From Amnibacterium endophyticum (GTDB lineage Bacteria > Actinomycetota > Actinomycetes > Actinomycetales > Microbacteriaceae), in contig NZ_JBHUEA010000020.1 of assembly GCF_042680685.1 (NCBI RefSeq), positions 12,086 through 76,085 of the forward strand: DNA of 64,000 bases, written 5' to 3'. Shown in pieces: positions 59,366 to 64,000 of this stretch (within the stretch, counting starts at the first letter, position 1; every line of letters starts with the position of its first letter). Made by a program: the position numbers and the translations under genes. The notes beneath the pieces are model-generated. The model made no database searches. It was not told where the DNA came from and saw only the letters and a list, made by a program, of their open reading frames with translations.

Positions 59366-60843
59366 CGATGCTCAGCCTGATAGTCCTCCTCCCCGTCGTC
59401 GCCGCGATCGTGCTGGCAGCGGCCCCGGTGCCGACCGCGGCCGCCCGTTGGGTGTGGGTCGGCACCGCCGCCGCCGACCTGCTGCTGCTCGCCGTCGCAG
59501 CGCTGCTCGCGCGGCCCGACTCGAACGGGCTGATGCTGGAGGAGCAGGTGACCTGGGCGCCGTCGGCCGGCACCAGCTACCACCTCGGCGTCGACGGGCT
59601 GTCGCTGCCGCTGCTGCTGCTCAGCGACGTGCTGTTCCTCGCCTGCGCGGTGTGGGCGCTGCGCGACGATCAGCGGCCCCGGCAGCAGGCGGCGCTGTTC
59701 CTGTTCCTGCAGACCACCTGCCTCGGCCTGTTCGCCGCGCAGGACCTGCTGGTGTTCTTCCTGTTCTTCGACCTGTCCATCGTCGGGATGTACTTCGTCA
59801 TCGCCGGGTGGGGCCACGGCGACCGGCGCCGCAGCGCCCTGACCTTCTTCGTCTACACGTTCGTCGGGTCGCTGGCGCTGCTGCTGGGCTTCATCGGCCT
59901 CTACCTCGGCTCCGACCCGCACACCTTCGACATCGTCGAGCTGACCCGCAACGGGGTCCCGAACCTCGGGCCGGTCGGGGCGGCGGTGGTGCTGGCGGCG
60001 ATCTTCCTCGGCCTGGCGATCAAGACCCCGACCGTGCCGTTCCACACCTGGCTGCCACCGGCACACACCGACGCGCCCGCGATCGGCTCGGCGATCCTCG
60101 CCGGGGTGCTGCTGAAGATGGGCACCTACGGCTTCGTCCGCATCGCGATGCCGGTACTGCCCGACACATGGCGGGCGTTCGCGGTGCCGGTGCTGGTGGT
60201 CGGGATCGTGTCGGTGCTCTACGGCGCCTTCGTCGCGATGGCGCAGCACGACCTGAAGCGACTGATCGCCTACACCTCGGTCAACCACATGGGCTACATC
60301 CTGGTCGCCGTCGGTGCTGCAGGACTGGCCGGCTCGGCCGAGGCAAAGCGCCTCGCCGTCGTCGGGGCGGTGACGCAGATGGTCTCCCACGGGCTGATCA
60401 CCGGCACCCTGTTCCTGCTCGCCGGGGTGCTGTTCGAGCGGCGCGGCACCTACGCGATGGACCGCTTCGGCGGCCTGGCCGGGCCCGCCCCGAGGTATGC
60501 GGGCCTGTTCGCGGTGGCGGTGTTCGGGTCCCTCGGCCTGCCGGCCCTGTCCGGATTCATCGCCGAGTTCCAGATCTTCACCGGCGCGATCGGGGCGACC
60601 GGCTGGGCGGCGGCCGCGCTGCCGGGGATCGTGCTGATGGCCGCGCTACTGCTGATCGCCTACCAGCGGCTGTTCACCGGCGACCGCGCCGACACCGCCG
60701 CATTCCCCGACCTGCCCGTCCGTCAAACCGGCACCGCGGCCGGGCTGCTGGCCCTGTCATTGTTCATCGGGCTCGTCCCGGCACCGCTGCTGACCCTGAT
60801 CGGACCGGCCGCTGACGGCGTCATCGCCCGGCTGGGTGGCTGA
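59362..60843 (+). CDS. nuoM: NuoM-like antiporter subunit
   Basis: GTG 59362, or ATG 59368; 493 residues. The family block LGLAIKTPTVPFHTWLPPAHTDAPAIGSAILAGVLLKMGTYGFVR is intact with its lysines, and so is AQHDLKRLIAYTSVNHMGYILV. The essential helix-5 glutamate is replaced by Asp137 (FFLFFDLSIVGMYF instead of FFFELMLIPMY). The acidic function is kept. Confidence 0.93.
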   Translation: MTMLSLIVLLPVVAAIVLAAAPVPTAAARWVWVGTAAADLLLLAVAALLARPDSNGLMLEEQVTWAPSAGTSYHLGVDGLSLPLLLLSDVLFLACAVWALRDDQRPRQQAALFLFLQTTCLGLFAAQDLLVFFLFFDLSIVGMYFVIAGWGHGDRRRSALTFFVYTFVGSLALLLGFIGLYLGSDPHTFDIVELTRNGVPNLGPVGAAVVLAAIFLGLAIKTPTVPFHTWLPPAHTDAPAIGSAILAGVLLKMGTYGFVRIAMPVLPDTWRAFAVPVLVVGIVSVLYGAFVAMAQHDLKRLIAYTSVNHMGYILVAVGAAGLAGSAEAKRLAVVGAVTQMVSHGLITGTLFLLAGVLFERRGTYAMDRFGGLAGPAPRYAGLFAVAVFGSLGLPALSGFIAEFQIFTGAIGATGWAAAALPGIVLMAALLLIAYQRLFTGDRADTAAFPDLPVRQTGTAAGLLALSLFIGLVPAPLLTLIGPAADGVIARLGG

Positions 60844-62248
60844 CCCGGTGGGCACCAGGATGGACTACGGCGCGCTGCTGCCGGAGATCGCGCTGCTCAT
60901 CGGCGCCGTCGCCGTGCTGCTGACCGGGTCCTACCTGCCCAGGCGGCGGCAGTGGCCGACGCTGCTGATCGCCGCCGCGGCCCTCACCGGCGCGATCGTG
61001 GCCGGCATCGTGCAGGCCCTGCAGTCGCCGACCACGGTCTTCACCGGCAGCTTCGCCCTCGACGCCGGCAGCGCCGCGGTCCGCATCCTCGCCCCCGCTG
61101 CGACCGCCGCGGTGATCGTCCTGGGCCAGCCGGAGCTGCGCCGCACCGCGCGGGAAAGCGAGACGATCGCGCTGCTGCTGCTGGCGACCCTCGGCGCGCT
61201 CGTCGTCGCCGGGGCGGACGACCTGCTCGTGCTCGCCACCGGGTTCCTGCTGTCCAGCATCCCCCTCTATGGCCTCATCGGGATCACCCGCACCGCCGCG
61301 GCAGCCGAAGCGGTCACCAAGACCTACCTGCAGGGCGCACTGTTCGGCGTCACCATGCTCGGCGGCATCGCGCTGCTGTTCGCCGCCGCCGGCGCGACCG
61401 CCTACCCCTCCCTCACAGCAGCCGTCGCCGCCGCCCCAGCGGTCGTGGTCGCCCTCGGCGCGATCGCGGTCACCGTCGGGCTGCTGTTCGAAGCCGGCGC
61501 GACCCCGGCGCACTTCTGGGTGCCCGACGCCACCCAGGCCTCCTCCCGCGCCGTCGGCGCCTTCCTCACCACCGTCCCCAAGCTCGCCGCCCTCGCCGCC
61601 CTGCTGCGGCTGGTGACAACGCTGCAACCCGCAGTCGACCTGCCCCTGGTCATCGCCGTCGTCGCTGCAGCGAGCATGACGATCGGTAACCTCGCCGCGT
61701 TCTGGCAACAGGACGTCCGCCGGCTGCTCGGCTGGTCGACCGTCAGCCAAGTCGGCTACCTGCTGCTCGCCGTCACCGCCGGCGCCGCCGCACCCGCCGC
61801 CGGCGGAGCACTGCTGGCCTACCTCGCCGGCTACACCGCCACCAACCTCACCGCCTTCGCCGTCGTCGCAGCCCTTCCGGACCGGGCCACGATCGACCAC
61901 TGGCGAGGAGCAGCACGCGCCCACCCGGCCCTGACCGGCGCGCTCATCATCGCGCTGCTGAGCCTGGTCGGCACACCCCCGACCGCGGTGTTCTTCGGCA
62001 AGCTCGCCGTCTTCATCGCCGCCTGGGACGCCGGCTACGGCTGGCTGGTCTCCATCGCCGCCATCAACACCGTCGTCAGCCTCTTCTACTACCTCCGCTG
62101 GATCGTCGCCGCTGTCGGCCGCACCGACGCTGCACCTGACGCAGCCAAGCGCGCCCCTGGCGGCCTCGCCCTCGTTCTTGGTGCCGCCACCCTCGCCCTC
62201 GGCGCCGCCACCGTGCTGCTGCTCGGCCCGAACCTGACGCTGGTTTGA
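60836..62248 (+). CDS. nuoN: NuoN-like antiporter subunit with changed key residues
   Basis: Start uncertain: GTG 60836 overlaps nuoM, GTG 60848 and ATG 60860 are alternatives; up to 470 residues. The antiporter fold is clear (AHFWVPDATQASSRAVGAFLTTVPKLAALAALLR; GWSTVSQVGYLLLAV). The helix-5 glutamate of NuoN (G-x-E-L-x-S-L-P-L) is replaced by Leu138 in GFLLSSIPLYG, and the helix-7 lysine appears changed to Glu in LLFEAGATPAHFW, while the helix-8 lysine (TVPKLA) remains. One proton channel may therefore be altered. Confidence 0.9.
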   Translation: MADPVGTRMDYGALLPEIALLIGAVAVLLTGSYLPRRRQWPTLLIAAAALTGAIVAGIVQALQSPTTVFTGSFALDAGSAAVRILAPAATAAVIVLGQPELRRTARESETIALLLLATLGALVVAGADDLLVLATGFLLSSIPLYGLIGITRTAAAAEAVTKTYLQGALFGVTMLGGIALLFAAAGATAYPSLTAAVAAAPAVVVALGAIAVTVGLLFEAGATPAHFWVPDATQASSRAVGAFLTTVPKLAALAALLRLVTTLQPAVDLPLVIAVVAAASMTIGNLAAFWQQDVRRLLGWSTVSQVGYLLLAVTAGAAAPAAGGALLAYLAGYTATNLTAFAVVAALPDRATIDHWRGAARAHPALTGALIIALLSLVGTPPTAVFFGKLAVFIAAWDAGYGWLVSIAAINTVVSLFYYLRWIVAAVGRTDAAPDAAKRAPGGLALVLGAATLALGAATVLLLGPNLTLV

Positions 62249-62387
62249 CCACCATGACTTCGCCAGACACCCCGACAACGCTGAGCCACAGCTGCCTCCT
62301 GGCGTTCAGCCGAAGCGACGCGACCCGCAGCACCCCCGCGACACGACCACCTGCCGCGCACCTGGGACAGTCCAGGAGGCGTGAGCG

Positions 62388-63443
62388 GTGATCGCGCCGG
62401 TTCTCGCGGTGGCCGGCGGCGCCGCCCTCCTGGGCGTCGTCGGGCTGGAGCTGTTCCACACCCTCGTCCACCCCTCCGGCAGCGGACGGCTCACCAATCT
62501 GGTGCTGACCGGGGTGTGGCGCGTGTGCACGGTCAGAGGTCCGTGGGCATCGACGCGTCTCCGACTGGCCGGCCCGCTGGCCGTGCTCACCGTCGTGCTG
62601 ACCTGGATCGCCGTCAGCCTCGTCGGATGGGCGCTTATCTTCAGCTCCGCACTGCCGGGCGGATTCGTCTACTCCTCGGGGCTGGACCCGACCACCCGCT
62701 CCATGCTCGTGGACTCGGTCTACCTCGCCGCAGTGGCCATGAGCACCCTCGGGTTCGGCGACATCGTGCCGCAGGCCGACTGGCTGCGCCTCGTCGTTCC
62801 GGCCGCCGCATTCGACGGCTTCGCGCTGCTCACCGCTGCGGTGACCTGGATCCTGCAGCTCTACCCCGCCCTCGCGCGGAGGCGGACGCTCGCCACCCGG
62901 CTGCATCACCTGCTCGACGCATGGCGCGCCATGCCTGAGCCGGACCCGGGTAGCGAGCCGAGCGAGTCGACGCTCATGACCTTCGCGGCCGACCTCGCTG
63001 CTGTCCGGGTGGACTTCATCCAGCACCCGGAGGCGTTCTACTTCCACGACGGGGACCACGACCTCCCGGAGGGGCTCCTGTCCCTCACCGCGGTCCTCGA
63101 CGAAGCCGACGCGTCGACAGCGAACGAGCTCGGCCGGCGCACGCTCACCGCCGCCGTCGCCGACCTCGCGCAGGTCCTGCAGCAGCACTGGGGATACGCC
63201 GGTGCTCCGGAAGAGGTGCTGCTCCACCACGCGCAGCAGCACCGGTACCGACAACCGGCATCACGCAGACGGCTCGGATGCAGAGACCTGAGCGCCAGGC
63301 TGCGACCAGACGCCGTCAACATCGCCCGACCGGGCAGGGCTGACTTCGGCATCGCCGGAAGCACCAGGCATACCCGCCATCCCAGCATCGCCGCCGGGCA
63401 CGCTCCAGTAGCCGGCAGCCGAGATTCGACGCGCGGTTGCTGA
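62388..63443 (+). CDS. Potassium-channel-like membrane protein
   Basis: GTG start; 351 residues. Two to four N-terminal helices, then a pore loop with the selectivity filter MSTLGFGDIVPQ near residue 125, close to the TVGYGD/TxGFGD of K+ channels. The cytosolic C-terminal part is helical and His-rich (DFIQHPEAFYFHDGDHDLPEG; LLHHAQQHRYRQ). It follows nuoN by 139 nt on the same strand. An ion channel next to an antiporter-like complex may balance charge. Confidence 0.82.
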   Translation: MIAPVLAVAGGAALLGVVGLELFHTLVHPSGSGRLTNLVLTGVWRVCTVRGPWASTRLRLAGPLAVLTVVLTWIAVSLVGWALIFSSALPGGFVYSSGLDPTTRSMLVDSVYLAAVAMSTLGFGDIVPQADWLRLVVPAAAFDGFALLTAAVTWILQLYPALARRRTLATRLHHLLDAWRAMPEPDPGSEPSESTLMTFAADLAAVRVDFIQHPEAFYFHDGDHDLPEGLLSLTAVLDEADASTANELGRRTLTAAVADLAQVLQQHWGYAGAPEEVLLHHAQQHRYRQPASRRRLGCRDLSARLRPDAVNIARPGRADFGIAGSTRHTRHPSIAAGHAPVAGSRDSTRGC

Positions 63444-63506
63444 AGAGGCGCGGTACACCGCGATTGCGAGACCACCTATCGGTCAGACGGCTCGCCGGTC
63501 CAAAGC

Positions 63507-63782
63507 TTGCGATCGACCGTTCATGTGACGAGCGCAGAGCGGAGCGCGACTGGCGGTCAGCGATGTCTCGTCGTCCGTGTCCGCGGACAACATTTCACGA
63601 GGTGGCTTCGCAGGACAGTGCAAGTTCTTTGGCAGAGACCTCACGCGCCGGCCTACCCCGAGCCTCTGCCTGCTGAGGAGTTCTTCGCTTCCGGCCCGGA
63701 TCCTGATTGCCCGCTTTATCGTCGGCCTTCTGGTGATGTCGCCTTCGCCGACCTGGAGGGCGTCCTCCCGCGAGCGAAGTGA
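63507..63782 (+). CDS. Possible small hypothetical protein
   Basis: A 91-codon frame. The second half (LWQRPHAPAYPEPLPAEEFFASGPDPDCPLYRRPSGDVAFADLEG) has a plausible composition. No ribosome-binding site or family match is evident, and it may be chance. The rest of 63444-63884 shows nothing I can support. Confidence 0.3.
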   Translation: MRSTVHVTSAERSATGGQRCLVVRVRGQHFTRWLRRTVQVLWQRPHAPAYPEPLPAEEFFASGPDPDCPLYRRPSGDVAFADLEGVLPRAK

Positions 63783-63884
63783 GACCAGTAGTGACCAGCG
63801 GGCGGCGGTCACGCCGGGCGGGTGATCTCGTACCCGCCGGGACCGAAGTGCCACTGAGCGCTACCTGCTCCTTCAGCGCAGCGC

Positions 63885-64000
63885 CTACTGCCAGTGCTGC
63901 GGGTCGGGGTTCCAGGTGCGGCCGGTCGCGGTGGCCGTGAGGGCGGGTTCGATGAGGTGGCTGACAAGGATCACAGCGGCCGCGAGGTCGATCTCGGGCG
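63885..64000 (-). CDS. C-terminal end of a gene continuing past the window
   Basis: The minus strand is open from the window edge to a TAG at 63885-63887: EIDLAAAVILVSHLIEPALTATATG then RTWNPDPQHWQ. It looks protein-like, but no family can be named from 38 residues. Confidence 0.5.
   Translation of the reverse strand, partial: PEIDLAAAVILVSHLIEPALTATATGRTWNPDPQHWQ

Overview
The window is high-GC DNA from an actinobacterium (order Actinomycetales sensu lato). The support is strong G/C third-position bias, many GTG starts with GTGA/ATGA stop-start overlaps, a fused CydDC, an SCO6880-type conjugation protein, DUF4192 and DUF4913 proteins, and an EspR-like regulator. No rRNA, tRNA or core housekeeping gene was seen. 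A partition system, a primase-like replication protein, a relaxase and a type IV secretion locus occur together, and no integrase was found. The window is therefore most likely part of a conjugative plasmid, or less likely an integrated conjugative element whose recombinase lies outside.

Layout. 1-4.6 kb: a mosaic of small genes (VOC protein end, tandem SGNH-like protein, PAP2 phosphatase, a frameshifted P-loop kinase, a small membrane protein) whose gene ends carry a 24-bp palindrome, GTCTC-N14-GAGAC. 4.9-12.3 kb: a BlaI-type repressor and M56 metalloprotease divergent from cydA-cydB-cydDC (cytochrome bd oxidase and its thiol exporter), with twin 17-bp operators between them. 12.5-14.6 kb: an anti-sigma gene whose sigma partner has been cut by an IS481-like remnant, then an NYN nuclease-like gene and a DUF2188 gene. 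14.7-21.3 kb: a defence-like block (XRE/ImmA protein with partner, an unrecognised cytosolic plus four-helix membrane pair, a type IIG-like restriction-methylation enzyme).

21.4-29 kb: element maintenance, namely ArdC-like antirestriction, ParA with a ribbon-helix-helix-like partner and a parS-like repeat cluster, a nucleotidyltransferase toxin-antitoxin pair with a 20-bp operator, and the primase/replication protein. 29-33 kb: cargo, namely an MpaB-type oxygenase divergent from an ImmA/IrrE protease, a seven-helix membrane protein and an EspR-like regulator, followed by an Abi/HEPN protein. 33.1-43.2 kb: a tightly coupled type IV secretion operon (lipoprotein, lytic transglycosylase, VirB2-, VirB8- and VirB6-like proteins, SCO6880, VirB4-like ATPase, TraG/TraD coupling protein, DUF4913). 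43.3-50.6 kb: secreted protein, relaxase with MobC-like partner and a candidate oriT, a 41-residue peptide gene, and DUF4192.

51-63.4 kb: a metal-linked locus. A CsoR-type repressor, a His-rich anchored protein, a DUF305 lipoprotein and a small exported protein lie divergent from an eight-gene operon derived from respiratory complex I. The operon has nuoA, H, J, K, L, M and N but no nuoE, F, G or I. NuoB and NuoD are replaced by one cysteine-free fusion protein that carries a 62-residue His/Met-rich insert. A CsoR-like box lies in the divergent promoter. This looks like a complex I membrane arm stripped of its redox centres and possibly placed under copper control; it is the most unusual system in the window.

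A second strong signal is a pair of ~190-nt non-coding repeats (22.6 and 49.9 kb), which fold into the same multibranched structure with three compensatory base-pair changes in one 12-bp stem. They probably encode an undescribed structured RNA of the mobile element.
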